Translations under genes and position numbers: made by a program
Shown here: positions 13,377-26,345 of the stretch, in pieces
Layout of the letters: each line of letters opens with the position of its first letter
Numbering within the stretch: the first letter of the stretch is position 1
Notes under the pieces: generated by a model
What the model saw: the letters and a program-made list of their open reading frames with translations, nothing else
The model's database searches: none
What the model was told of the DNA's origin: nothing
Assembly: GCA_013396635.1 (NCBI GenBank)
Contig: WBMW01005156.1
Span: 458,976-522,975, forward strand
Length of the DNA stretch: 64,000 nt
From: Penelope pileata
Taxonomy: Eukaryota; Chordata; Aves; Galliformes; Cracidae
Direction: 5' to 3'

Positions 13377-14205
13377 GTAGCTCATATTTAAATGATTAGG
13401 CAAATGGTTTATTGCCTGTTGCACTCAGATAACTAGATTACAAACACATTTATCTTCATAATTTTTAATAAAAGATGGATCAAGAACAGCTTTCTTACAA
13501 TTCAATTTTGTGGACAAGAGTAGTCAAAGGTGTAAGAGACCACAAGAATCAGTGACACAATACTCAAAATTTCAGTGACACAATATTTCACAATATGAAT
13601 CCTACTCATCAGAGTTTCTATAAACCAAATTAAGACTGTGCGTATCTTGTGTAAACTTAAAACTGGTCCCCCAGAACAAACAAGCTTCTGTTCAAAGTAA
13701 CAGAATTGTAATTGCAAAACATACTGTTTTAATCCTCTAAGCTTTTTCAGATCAAGATGTAAGGAGAAGGCCATAATTAAAAACCAGCATCTAAAAGCAC
13801 TAGAGAGAAATGAACCATGCAAGACATGTTTTCTGTTTCAAGACAAAAGAAAGTCCAGTTACTTCTTGATTTGCATTGTCTTCTGACATCCTCACTCAAT
13901 GTGATAAATCTGTCCCTTAGCATCCCCTTTAACTTCTTCCCTCATTGACATATTGCTTGCTTCTTTCCTCTCCCTCCGTGTTCCCGCTTACATCAGAGTG
14001 CCATGTCCCTCACTCCTTCTGATGCCAAATCCCGTGGTAGTCATTATGAGAGCTCACTGGTTATGACTATGCGCATGCTGATTGACAGACAAAGGAAGAA
14101 ATACAACAGTTTAGATATCCCTTCTTCTCAAATCTGTAACATAAACACGTCTTTAAATGAGGTGTTGCATCTAAGATAATCTAGAAGAATAGTTTCCTCA
14201 CTAGC

Positions 14206-14774
14206 TGCACTGGGTTGGGCAGGTATAGAGTTAGTTTTCTTTATAATAGGGGTAACTCATAACATATGGTACAATGTTTTGGATTTGTGATGAAAAGTGT
14301 TGATAGCACACTGATGTTTTAGTTTCTGCTGATCAGTTTACATATGGTCAAGGTCCTTTCTGTTCTTCACACTACCCAGCTGAACAGGAGCTTAGGAGAA
14401 ACACAGAGAGGACAGCTGACCTCAGCTGACCAAAGGGATATCACAGGACCTGATGCTCAGCAATAAAAGCTGGTGTAAAGGAGGAGTAATGGAGGATATT
14501 TGGAGCTATGGCATTTGTCTCCCCAATAAGCAGTTAAGTGATGAAGCCTTGCTTTCCTGGAAATGGCTAAATATCTGAGGGCTGACGAGAAGTAATAAAT
14601 GAATTCCCTCCTTTGCCTTTCTTGCATGTGCAGCTTTTACTTTATCTATTAAAGTGTCTTTTTTTCAACCCACAAGTTTTCTTACCTTTCCATCTCTCCT
14701 ACCTATTCCACTGCAGGATAATGAGCAAGCAGTTTGTGTGGTACTTACTTGACTACCAGGGTTAAACCACAATG
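14206..14774 (+). mobile_element. Solo LTR of a bird ERVL-like endogenous retrovirus
   Basis: The block follows, from end to end, an LTR common in bird genomes. The start is TGCACTGGGTTGGGC, then GATAGAGTTAGTTTTC-like sequence, the GACCAAAGGGATAT block and a TATA-like CAATAAAAGCTGG at about 14460. A TATTAAAGTGTC poly(A)-signal region sits near 14648, followed by TCAACCCACAAGTTTTC and the end GGTTAAACCACAATG. Flanking five-base sequences CTAGC (left) and CTATC (right) agree at four of five positions and are a plausible decayed target duplication. There is no second LTR or internal gag/pol sequence next to it, so recombination between LTRs probably left this solo copy. The family name is from memory; the structure is visible. 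Confidence 0.78.
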
Positions 14775-14991
14775 CTATCTCAGAGTCCTCATCTGAAGAA
14801 CTGTGTGAATGGCACCTGTACGAATATTCCACAAGTGAGACTTTCCTTAGCAAAAGTTTCTTGTGTTGAACTGCTGAGTACTACAGATCCCAAAGGAAAC
14901 AGTACTTTGACAACTTAAACAAAAATGGTCAGCAAAATCTTCTTCCATTGCAGGTAAGAAAACAGATTTTACTCATCACTATTGTGAAGAA

Positions 14992-15722
14992 TAGAGAATC
15001 ATAGAATCATTAATGCTGGAAAAGACCTCTAATATCACCTAGTTCAACTGTCAACCTATCAACACCATGCCCACTAAACAATTTCCCTAAGTGCCACATC
15101 CACACGATTCTTGAATACCTCTAGGGACAGCGACTCTACCACTTGCCTAGGCAGCCTGTTCCAATGCTTGAGCACATTTTCAGAGAACAAATTTTTCCTA
15201 ATATCCAACCTGAACCTCCCTAGTGCAACCTGAGGCTATTAGCTCTTGCCCTATAGCTAGTTACCTAGGAGAGGACTGACCCCCACCTCACCACAACCTC
15301 CTTTCAGATAGCTGTAGAGAGCGATAAGGTCTCCCCTGAGTCTCCTCTTCTCCAGACTGAGCAGCCCCAGTTCCCTCAGCCACTCCCCATAAGACTTGTG
15401 CTCCAGACCCTCCACCACCTTCGTTGCCCTTCTCTGGACACGCTCCAGCACCTCAATGTCTTTCTTGTAGTAAGTGGCCCAAAACTGAACACAGTACTCA
15501 AGGTGTGGCCTCACCAGAGCTGAGTACAGGGGAACAATTACTTCCCTGGTCCTGCTGACTACACTGTTTCTGATAAAAGCCAAGATGTAGTTGGCCTTCT
15601 TGGCCACCTGGGCACACTGCTGGCTCATGTTCAGTTGGCTGTTGACCAGCACCCCCAGATCCATTTCCAACGTGCAGCTTTCCAGCCATTCTGCCTGTAG
15701 CATTACATGGGGTTATTCCTGA
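14992..15722 (-). mobile_element. CR1 LINE, 3' third with end of reverse transcriptase
   Basis: Minus-strand CR1 of about 730 bp, from the AGAATCATAGAATCATT tail on the left to a truncated 5' end on the right. A 148-codon open frame (15703 to 15257) encodes the C-terminal part of the CR1 ORF2 protein. It includes the L-E-R-V-Q-R-R-A-T-K motif and the following L-G-L-L-S-L-E-K-R-R-L-R-G-D-L segment, both typical of the end of non-LTR reverse transcriptases of the CR1/Jockey group. The endonuclease and the catalytic RT motifs lie upstream and are missing, so the protein could not work. It is the best preserved CR1 coding remnant in the window, which suggests it is younger than the copies at 1.6 and 35 kb. 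Confidence 0.92.
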
Positions 15723-18700
15723 ATCTCCTCTACTACTTCCCCAATATTATCCAAACTGCCATATTCTATTCCTACAGGACCTAATGCACCGGTGAGGTTC
15801 AGTTTATGCTTAAATATCATTTTCATCAGCAGAAGTAATAAAATTTATATAACAATGATAGGTTAGCCTGTGTCCGGCATCCTAGCTGCAATGCGGCCTC
15901 ATAAATGAATTTATTTAGAAAGACTGAGGCAGACTGTAAACTTCCGCTTCTAGCAGCTGCCTAATGAAAAAAAGTCAAAAAAAACCAAGAATACATTTAA
16001 AGTAACACTACACTGTGTTCACATACTACATCAAAAAGCTTGTAAAAATACTCTGAATAGTTTTCCATAAATACTCATATCATTAATATTATATATTTCA
16101 AGGCACTCAGCATACACTATTTTCTAGGAGTGTGCTTCTTACAATTTGATCAGGTAATCATGATATTTTTCCCACTCTCCACACAGTCAAATACTCTACG
16201 AGGAAAAAACCTTACAATATTAACCATCTTCACACATCACAACTGTTCTGTGCAAGTGGTCTGTGTCAGAAAGAAGATAATTTTTCAATTACTAAGGTAA
16301 CTTACCAAGACAAATTAAACTTTCATAATTATTCTAATATCAGTCTACTATGAAATTATTGTTTCCATTTGTCAGATGATTCAGTTAAAGAAAAAAATAC
16401 ATAATTTATTTAATAATCCGTAACTGTTGAGTCAATGCTTCATCAGAACTGTTGTTTTCAACAGTGACATATTTTCACTGAAAACTCTAAGTTGTGATGA
16501 AATAAAACAAAATAAAAATATTTATCACTAAAAAGATAACATAAAATATGATGTGCTGAAGTACACTAAATGCATACCTACTATACAACCCATAATTTAT
16601 TTCACCATTTTAAATTTCTGGTTCTGTTGGAAACAGATTCCATTTCTAAGCATATTAGTCTCATTGGAAAGTTTTTTTTCAAGAGAGGAACATCAGCATT
16701 GTATTTGTACTTTTTTTTATTTTTCTTAAAAGAAAAAAAAAATACTCCTCTGATACTTGAGCTACCGATCATTGCTGAAAGAAGAAAACCTGAATTGATA
16801 GATACATTAATGTGCATGTACCTGATGTGATGTACAATATCAGAGTTGTACAAGCAGAATGCATAAACAACCCTAGAAGCACTAAAAGAACCAGATGTTC
16901 AGTAGTTCATATGATCCTTGTACCTTTCATGTAAGGGTCGAGGGTTAACAACAGGAATTTACTTCTCACTCCTTCAGACTTGATATATGCTGATTATTCT
17001 ACTGTGGGAGATATAGAGCTGCATTATGCCAGTAAAATACCCATAATTTACACAAACTGCCTCAAAAGAAGCAAAGAAAAATATAAGCAACCTCTTTAGA
17101 GACAAGTTGGAGTTTGACCTCTCTGACCAAGCAAGATAGATAAGTAAAGGTGAACGTACATCAGCGACCATATCTGAAAGATCTTTCATCAGCTAATCTC
17201 CTAATTAGTCACACACAGGCAGGTCAACTACTGTTCAGCTTTTTAAGAAGTCATGTCTAGACTTTTCAAATTGGATATATAATCCTGATTGTGAAAAACA
17301 GGCAGGCATTTCAAATTATACACATGCAAACCATGTGAAAATATAAAGTGCCTTCCATGATTAATACGGCATAAACAGAACAGTTGGTCCAGTTTTTAGG
17401 TATTAGATTCTTCTCTTTTGTCTCTCATTTAATTAACCTCAAGTACCACAAATAAAAACAGATGACCAGTTACAAACATCTCACATACTATTTCTCTTCT
17501 CAGAACCATCAATTCATAAGCATAACCAATGTTTATTTAAGATATTATGTAAATACATAGTAAGTTCAAAACAAGAACTTATCAAGAACAAAACAAGATT
17601 CCCTTTTTTTCATCTTAGAGATGAAAAGAATCATGTATTTTGATCTAACAGTATCAAAGATGGGGTCATCTCACATGAAAATCACAATCTTTTAGGAAAA
17701 AGGTGCTGCAGTATATTTCTTTGATTATTCAAATATCAAACATGCTCCCCGAGAAATCCCTTGAAAAACAGAATAACAGCCCTGCACCTAAACTCTGTCA
17801 TCATTTAACAAGAAATGACAAGGAAATGACAGATAATGAAGAAAACCTGAAGATGTAATCACTCAAGGCTAAACCTGCATCTCCTCCCTAGGCATGCTTT
17901 AGGAAGACCTCAAAACTTCGTTCTGCAGGAAGCTCCTGAAAAAGCCAATTACCTAATCTTATACATACAGGTATGTGACGTGCTTCAGCTAAAAGATGGA
18001 GTCTGATCAATGAGGTAACAGCAACTCCTTTTAGAAGATGGGCAAAGCCCTGTTGAATTCTTCAGTGAGAGTAAAGCACTTTGTTTTCTTGCCCCTTGAT
18101 GTGTTGGGAACCACACTGGATAGGCCACAAAACGTAACTGATACATAACATGCCAGAGGAACTAAAATGTCAGTTCAGGAAACACTATACAGAGTAGAGC
18201 TGTTAATAACTCTTCCTGCATTTCAGCAGTAGGCAATTCCAGCTTTGGCAGTGGCATCATACAAGTCCAAAACAATCAGGATTCTAAATTGGAACGGTGT
18301 GGATTATTTGTAATGAAATGGAAATAGTTCAGACTCATTTCAACTATTCCCTCTTCCAACTACTTTTAGCAAATAAACCTGCATCATCACTGCAATAAAT
18401 AAATATTGTAAAAATATGAAAATTCTACCTTATCTCAATATACATTCAAGATGGGAAAGTGTTCGAAAAAGACAATGGACAAACTCCTTTGTCTACGCTA
18501 TGTATTTAATTTTTTTCTTGATTAATTCTGGAAACACTCTCCAAAACATAGACTTCATGGTTTAATTCCGACAGATTAGCCCATGTAATACTAGCCCATC
18601 AAGGTTAGTATTACAGAAGTATAAAGAAAATGTCAATTTGGTTTATTTTATGGAACTGTGTTAATACTGTAAATCTGATTAAGACAGTTCCACTCACACA

Positions 18701-19179
18701 AAGAATTTGAAAATTTCGTTCTACTAATAAAATATTTACTTTCAAAACTTAAAGCAAAAAGTGTAGATAATTTTATGTAAACTTGTTCATTTCCAAGAAA
18801 ATTTCATTTTAGGGAGAAATAAGAAAATACGTATTTGAAGTGCTCAGAAATGAAAACAAAGTTGAACTTTCATGAACAGCTCACAAAAAAGTAAGAATGT
18901 ATATCTGGTCAACAGAATTTGATTCTATTGTTATGAACTACAATTAAACAAAAGGTAGTAAGTCATCATGCTTTTTGTTTTGCACAGTAAAATATTTGGT
19001 CTGATGATTAATTTTTAAAATTTGGCTCTGCATGCACTTTGGTGTATGGTTGTGTTTTTTTGATTGATGTGAATCTTGAAAATACCAGGAAAATGAATTA
19101 TACACTCACTGCATTATATGAATTCATTTTGGAAGAGAGGTGATTTATAAATATGTCAAAAAGGAATCACTGTAAATAG

Positions 19180-19201
19180 CTGATTTACAGCGGTAAATCA
19201 G
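19180..19201. repeat. Perfect 9-bp inverted repeat, 4-nt loop
   Basis: CTGATTTAC, loop AGCG, then GTAAATCAG. The arms pair perfectly and can form a small hairpin. It is embedded in a wider imperfect direct repeat in which CTGTAAATAGCTGATTT is followed about 30 bp later by GTGTAAATGGCTGATTT. No T-run follows, so it is not a terminator. Confidence 0.85.
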
Positions 19202-20640
19202 TGTAAATGGCTGATTTTCCTTTCCCTCCAAATTTTGTAAGAGTTACAACCACAGAAAACAAGTATTTAAATTTGTACACCTATACTCTATACTTCTGCA
19301 CAGAGTAGTTCTGAATGTGGATGAAGCAGTGGTTGACTTTGACAAACTACGAGGAAGAAAAAATGGCATCAAATATATTAAATGGGTAGGAAAACATTAT
19401 GCATAAATTAAAATTCCATGCAGTCCTTCTAATTTCCTGCTTTCAAATGTTGTTCCTACATCCTAGCAGATTAATAATTACTGATGGCAAATGAATACAT
19501 AATAATTGCTATTATAAAAAACAATTGATCCTCAAATGAAGTGATTGAAAACTTAGAATTTCTAAGTGTTGTTTGAATATTATGGATAAAACATCAAAAC
19601 AACTGCTGCCAGTACCATCTTACCACCAGCCTGTTACTTACAAACATTCTATTGCTATGACTCTTCACTTTATTCATGTTTCCAAATCACTTATTAGGAA
19701 AAAAAGTTATCCTGTTCCTAATACCTGTTGTTTTGTTTTGGTTAGTATAATATGTGTAGCAAAGTATACCGTACAAAACGAATTTAAATACAGCAATTCA
19801 AATGGGAATGTATTTATTCCTTAATAAAATGCAAATGCTTAATCTACTTATATTAAATTAATCCATTTTTATAGTCAGAAAGTACCACTTAGTTGCAGAA
19901 ATCTAAAATTTAATGATTATATCCTTGCTTGAAAAGAACATGAAAATGAACCACAGAAAATAGGCCTGAGGCAATCTTAGTAATTAATTTGGTCCATTAT
20001 CCTGCCTTGACAATTGTAATACATAACTTCCTTTTGTGCCTGACATCTCTATATGGCAGCATTAGTCCTAGAATTTTGCAGTGCCAAATGCATAGAATCT
20101 TTATATTTAAATAAATTTGATGATTATTGATAGATTTTGCATTTGTTTGAAGTCTTCGGTTATGATTTGAAATAGGTGGTATTCAGAGGCATTTTAATAA
20201 TTTAATTTTTGAGAAATATAAATCCTTAAAAATGATTGAAAATATCACAAATTCAAAGAACAGGAGAAAGGAGAAAAGGAGGAATTCTGAAGAACTAAAA
20301 ATCCACTGGCTATAAAAACTGACCATATTATATATACCAATTATATAATTCTTTAATTGCAAATCAGAGAGGGGTGGAGACAGAATGAAAGACAGAAACT
20401 TTCATTCTGACTGCACTGGAGAAATATTCTTAAGAAATGAAGGTTGCATTTACAGAATCAAAAAAAAAAGAAAAAATTGGAAAACTTAGTCTTGATGTGG
20501 ACTTCACCAAAAGCTGTTAACAAGTGAAATGATCAAAGGAAGCAGTAAAAGTGACGTAGATCTGATCCTCACTCTATACAAGTACAACATAAAAAGTAAC
20601 AAAATGTATGAAAACTTTAAGGGTGCTAAAGCACACATAT

Positions 20641-20664
20641 ACATATGCATGTGTATGCATATGT
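20641..20664. repeat. Perfect 10-bp inverted repeat, 4-nt loop
   Basis: ACATATGCAT, loop GTGT, then ATGCATATGT. The arms are perfectly complementary. Most of the stretch alternates purine and pyrimidine, so it could extrude a cruciform or adopt Z-like structure. It also contains octamer-like ATGCAT cores. Function unknown. Confidence 0.88.
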
Positions 20665-21442
20665 TTATTCTTACTGAGATTGCCAGAAAGAAATATGAAA
20701 ACAATTACCCTTCTAGTGAGACATACAGGATTATGCAAAAGCAGTACTCAGCTTGTTTAATAAGCACTTGAAAAATAAAATGAGAACTCCTATCTTTCCT
20801 GCTAACTGAAAAAAATTGAGAAGACAGAGACTGTCAGAGGCATCAGTTTATATGAAACAGTGATAATGCCAAATAAAATTACAAATATTCATAGTTTCCA
20901 CGTCCCTACATGACTGTAGGACTGAAGCTAACTAACAGTCTTTCTTGAAGATGACAGGCACAATAAATTACTGTGATATTGAATATTTTAAAAATTTTTT
21001 ATTTATTTTTGGGAAATCAAAACAAATATAGAAGCATGAAGGGTTAAATTAATTCTGCTTTTGTTTGTTGTGCAAGCAGTAACATAACTGACTACTTCAA
21101 TACTTTCTCACATGATTATGTTATTTCCTACTCACAAAACAAATCCCAACAAGGCAAATTTAATTTTAAATTTGTATAGACACATATAGCATATACAGAA
21201 TGAAACTCATGTTTATATTAGTGTTTAGCCTACAGCATGTTAAAAAAACAGAGACTTCTCAATCTTGACATCCATAAAATTCCACTGTTCTAAAATAGTT
21301 TTTTTGCATGTTTGATTTATAAACTTCAAGTATTTCTTTATGATGATGTTGCCTCTTTTACTTTATTTAGGTGACATGCTGGTGATTCATGGATTTGTTT
21401 ATGCACGCTTTCAAAAAACTACAACACGTATCTTCAAGGCTG

Positions 21443-21547
21443 ATGGGCCCTGGGCAGCCTGATCTAGTGGGGGGTAACCCTGTCCATGGCAGGGACCAGA
21501 TGATCTTTAAAGTTCCTTCCAACCCAAGCCAATTTATGATTCTGTAA
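21443..21547 (+). mobile_element. CR1 LINE 3' tail fragment
   Basis: About 105 bp of CR1 tail in sense orientation: GGGCCCTGGGCAGCCTGATC, the ATGGCAGGGACCAGATGATC block, CCTTCCAACCCAAGCC and the terminal ATTTATGATTCTG. Heavily 5'-truncated and non-coding. The antisense gives part of a spurious 92-codon minus-strand open frame. Confidence 0.88.
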
Positions 21548-24500
21548 TATCAATATCATGGATAAATTAGAACTCTGAGGTTGGAATAGCACCAGGAGCT
21601 TGAAGTAGCATTCACAATTGGTTAGCACTGAGTATGAACTTCTGTTCTTATTCCTCCTTTTTATTTGCTCACTATTTTCACGAGACTGTTGTAGAGAGCT
21701 GAGATATTCCACTCCTGACAATAGATTAAAAGCTACTTCCATTTTTAGAATTTATTTAATCAGTTTCCGTATGTATAAGAGTAGACTTAACTTCTACTCC
21801 TATATTGGAAATTAAATGTTATTATTTGTTGTGAGTGAAAGATGGAAGTATATATTGCTTGTTCAGGTTGTGTATAGTATTCACAAATGGGAAACAAAAT
21901 AATCTGGACTAAACTTCTCTAATTTCATCAATAAGCTGCAGACTAGAATATAAAATAGTTTCCAACTCGGCTAAAAAGTCTGCTCTTAAAATGGGTTATG
22001 AAAATATCTTAGTCATATTAACTGCCTTTTCACTCCTCCTAGATTTTTAATGATACAAAGTCTTTATTGGAACCCAGGTGACAGACATCATCAGAGCTGT
22101 CATACACTACTATTATACTGAATTCTTCATTAGAAGCTTTATACAGCAGACTGTTGATGTAGCAATTTTTGACAGATAGCCGTATCAGCCATTAAGTCCA
22201 GGATGTCTTTGCCCATAAAACAGAAATTAGGATTTCTGTTTACTATTACTTTTCCTATAAACAAATATATTTAGGAGGAGAAAAAGAATGTTTAAGAAAG
22301 CAAGCTCTACAAATGTACTTGAGAAATGGAAGAAGCAATAACGCTTAAAACCTGTCTGTAAGGAAAGACTAAGGAACCTTTATCACAGCTAGAAATACTC
22401 CATTCTGAGTTTCTAGTCAGCATGTCTGAGCAGCTTATTCAAACACTTACATATTATCAGTTCAGCAATAAATTATGACACAACAGTGATCTGACGCTGA
22501 CAAAGAACTTCATTGAAAGAGAAAAATTTCACCTGGGATTATTGTCACCCCTGGAAGGCCATCACTAAACAGGTGAGTTATTTTTTTTTTTTTAAGAATG
22601 TGAAAGGATGAGGCAGAGCTCATGAGACTGAAAGAAAATTACATTCTCTTGTTCTTTTTTTCCGCATTTATTTATGATGCTGATTGGGTTTTTCATTCCA
22701 CTTTGTTTTGCTTTTCAGAGCAGTGGGAGAAGAATCCATCAATTCTTACATCCCCAGTAGGAGACAATCTAGAGAGAGACAGAAACGAATGTTTTGTTTT
22801 AAGAAATGGTAATTCAGGAAGTTACGTTAGAGCTTTTTCATTTCCAGGTTTTTGTCTTCACTTCCAAAAAAGGATGGATATTAATATTGGTGGTGATACA
22901 TATTACATGGACACTAATACTAGTACTAATATTTAATTAAGGTTTCTAGTATCTCTCCAAAAATATATATTTGGACAGTATAAAAATACAGGATTTAGGA
23001 AAACTATGACTATTCTCTCCTGTCCAGAAAAATGTGCAGCTTTATCATTACTCTTGTGGAAAATGTCAACTCAATCTTTTTTTTTCATCTTTCCATTTTC
23101 TAATTTCCATCTATTTCAGGTGGAAATCATTTCAGTAAAATAGATAATTGCTTCTGCTTTGCAATGTCAAATAGATTGCCTCAGGTTATGGCAGTCTCTA
23201 AAATTAAGATGGGAAAAAAATCTCTCATTCTTTCTTTCAAGCATTCTTTCATCTCACCCACTTCAGTAATGTCTAACATCATATTTTTCCATTGTCTATT
23301 CTTTTCTATTGTATTCTTGTATTTGGTAACAAATTTACTTCCTGTCTTCTCTATAATCCTTCAGCTTCCATTCTGAATGTCAAAATTTTACAACGGCAGA
23401 AGAGGAAAGTTAGAATGTATGACAATCCAATTGCTCAGTCCACAGAATTTTCAACACCAGTCATAAATGCTTTTGTCCATTTTCTCTTCCAAAATGACAT
23501 TCTGGCAAAAATTCTGCTGTATCTCAAAATGGTAAACAAAGGACTGTTTGAAACTACTATATATATATATATATTTATGTATCTTGAAATCTCAAAATGT
23601 CTTAAAATAATGTTATTGCTCATTTCTCTACCTATATATTCCATAGTCTTGCCTTGATTTTCAGTTCTTATTTGGCAATGAAGTTCTAAAATTGTAGCCT
23701 GCTTATGAAAATGACAAAGCACAGACTGACAAAGAAGGGAGAATGACAACTGACAGCAGCTCCTGCTGCTATCCGATTTTGAAAGCATCAGTGAAGCAAC
23801 CAATCCTTATGAGTCTCCTTTCATTGTTATCATAAAATTATATTTGTATATTGGAAGGACTGAAGGACAGTTTTCAGTCTTCTGTTCAAGGACAGCTCTC
23901 ATATATTGATGCGCAAATTTTAGGACCCCTTCAGCTGCAGAGCATTACATGGCTCGGATGTTTTGCTGAGAATGTATGTTTTTTTCTTCAGTTTAATCTA
24001 AAAACAATATCTATTAACTACATTTAAAAAACCACATACACTATGCAAAAGCGGATACATGCATAGATTCATATTTGTGGATCTGAGTGATACTTAATGC
24101 AAGTAACCAAATAAGTTATCCAAAACGCACTTTTTAATAGGTTGCCTAAATACACAATTTTCTTCCCCCATCCTTTTGTCCATTTTTTAATTTGACACTA
24201 CTTTTGAAGATTAGGTTTTTGGTTTTTAGGATTTAGGTTTTTGGAATGCCTTCAATAAAGAAAAACCCTAAATGTTTTATATAAAAGCTGAGGAGAGGCC
24301 GAGCCTCCTGGGACAGGCTCATAAGACTTTTCTAATTGTTGTACTTGAGAAATCTGCAAGCACTTTGTTTAAGAGTTTGGTCAACACAAAATATTATTTG
24401 TGTAAAATATTGCCACTGCAATAAATAAGAAATTATTGGAAATATTATATTAGTAAAACATTATTGCATAATGTAAAATAGCACTATATAATGTAAAATT

Positions 24501-26278
24501 TTGTTTTAACTTTGTACTCTCCCGGCACATTCACACAGCAGAACTCAGCTCATACAATTGCCATTGAATACCATCTAAGCATGACAGCCAGCTCTTTAAA
24601 AAAAAGCTGAAACAGTTAGATGAGTCCAATACCACTTCCTTGTAGCATTATGCAAATGGATTTTTAAATGAAAGAGAAATAACACTCGAGATTTTTTTTT
24701 ATTTTTACAATTAATGAGGCTACATATTTAGGCACATATAGCTGATAAAGGCATTAGACTCAAAATTCAACTTCTATTTGTAGATTACCAGTCAGCTTTA
24801 ACTCATACACAAATGAAAAAACAGAAAGCTGATGTCCAATGTTAAGCTTAGAAAGAAATTACTCAGCTACTCTAGTAAACCCAAGGAGTGAGTTGATTTT
24901 AAAACGTAATAACCATACAGTAAAACTCTCAACCTACCATAGACAGGCATTGTTATTTTAATTTTCTTTAGTACAATTTTTCTTTGGTGACTTGACTTAA
25001 AATGTTTGAATGAAATCATTTCTTAATTGTTTACATAGATGTCACTGTATTTAATTTATTATTTACACTAAGTGGAGGTAATGAGGCAATGAAATATTTA
25101 TGTTTCAGTAGGCTTTGTGATTAGCCAAAGAAGTTCAGTAAGCCATTTCAAAGGAATTTTTTCAAAGTATTAGAAGCAATTACATTACATTTTAAATTAT
25201 TAACCTGTGATTATTTTCTTACAAATAAAAATTATTAAGTGTTTATTTATATAGTGTATGCCTAGTCAATATTTATAGACATGCATATACAGTGTATACT
25301 TACTGTATTTTTAGGTGCAATATTTATTTTGTCTACGCAGTGACTATTTTTATAAAGCATATACTTAGAATAAGAGAATAACTTAACAACCATTAAATCA
25401 TTATATAAACTAAGTCTTTTAAAATAGAAATAAAACATAATGTACTTAGTTGTATTTAAAACAGAAATACAACTTGTATTATTTCCAAAAAGCTCCTTGT
25501 AATCTGAAAATTAGTTGTAATGAGTTATGCATAAAAAATAGAAAATTTCTGTTCCCTTATTTTTTTCCAGCAACTTGCTATCCTAACGAAGACACACGTT
25601 TTTCCACTCCAGACTCTTAAATTACTTATTGTCTGTTCAGACAATATCATAGAATAATTATACAACGTATTTTTTTTCATCTTTCTTCTGGGAGGTGTGG
25701 CTCAGTGCCTACTAACAATACACTTAAATCCACTACCTGAATGCAGATTTATTCCACTTCAAAAATTATGGTTTTTTTTTTTAAAGTCTTTGTGATTTAA
25801 AAACATGTTAAAAAAATCTGAAATAAGACTGAAGGAAATTCTGACTTCTAATTCTGTTCTTTGTATATATTATGATTTATAGTCATACAATCAAGTAAGT
25901 AGAAGTCTGACATCCAGTGATTTTCAGAGCATCAGATTAAAACCTACAGGATATTCAGATACGAGTGACCTCAGAAGGAGAGATGCAATTTAATTTCAGA
26001 TGTAGTCATCTCAGTTACTGTGCTTGGCATCATGAAAACTCTTAAGTGGTTGAAAGAAAAAGGCTGGTCTGGTTTTTCCATTGTGGGCAATATGACTGTC
26101 CCATAAAGACATATTTTAAGGAAATTTGTACAGAATATGTGGAAGAGTTTGGTTTTTTGTTTGTTTGTTTTAAGGTATAGCACGCAGCCCAATTTTATTA
26201 TCTGTCATGGAAACAGCAAAATACCTTTCTGAGATCATGTCAGATCTCTGACAAATACAATCTGGTGACAAAGCATGA
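21548..26278. other. AT-rich unique sequence, no confirmed gene
   Basis: No repeat family recognised apart from a (TA)n run. On the plus strand a perfect CAG|GTGAGT donor lies after 22572, with a strong acceptor 146 bp farther on (exon-like 22719-22808). On the minus strand 23632-23725 is exon-like. Both are treated as candidates in the findings. Confidence 0.45.
23558..23575 (+). repeat. (TA)n microsatellite
   Basis: About nine TA units followed by TTTATG. A simple repeat. Confidence 0.9.
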
Positions 26279-26345
26279 TCATAGAATCATGGAATGGTTC
26301 AGGTTGGAAGGGACCTTAGAGATCATCTTGTTCCAATCCCCCTGA
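26279..26345 (-). mobile_element. CR1 LINE 3' tail scrap
   Basis: Antisense CR1 tail beginning TCATAGAATCATGGAATGG, then GGTTGGAAGGGACC and TTAGAGATCATC. Only about 65 bp are recognisable; the sequence to the right no longer resembles CR1. Confidence 0.82.

Larger units (their letters stand above)
11321..14205. other. AT-rich unique sequence with simple repeats
   Basis: It holds an (ATT)6 run, a T-rich tract near 12007-12042, an AT-rich near-palindromic patch at 13205-13275 and a short tandem repeat at 13336-13376. A strong minus-strand acceptor near 13050 opens into a frame with no good donor. A 106-codon minus-strand open frame at 13502-13822 has no supporting features. No gene recognised. 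Confidence 0.45.
15723..21442. other. AT-rich unique sequence, no confirmed gene
   Basis: No repeat family recognised. It includes a perfect 9-bp inverted repeat (19180-19201) and a perfect 10-bp inverted repeat (20641-20664). A 71-codon minus-strand open frame at 16974-17189 has an acceptor-like site but only weak donors. Otherwise nothing distinct. Confidence 0.45.

Noticed and set aside
13502..13822. 106-codon minus-strand open frame
   Set aside because: No convincing splice pair and no recognisable motif; composition as expected from AT-rich DNA.
15257..15703. 148-codon minus-strand open frame as a host gene
   Set aside because: It is the C-terminal end of the CR1 ORF2 reverse transcriptase, inside a CR1 element.
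22622..22936. 104-codon plus-strand open frame as a gene
   Set aside because: It begins inside what would be an intron and has no recognisable domain; only the inner 90-nt segment has splice-like edges.
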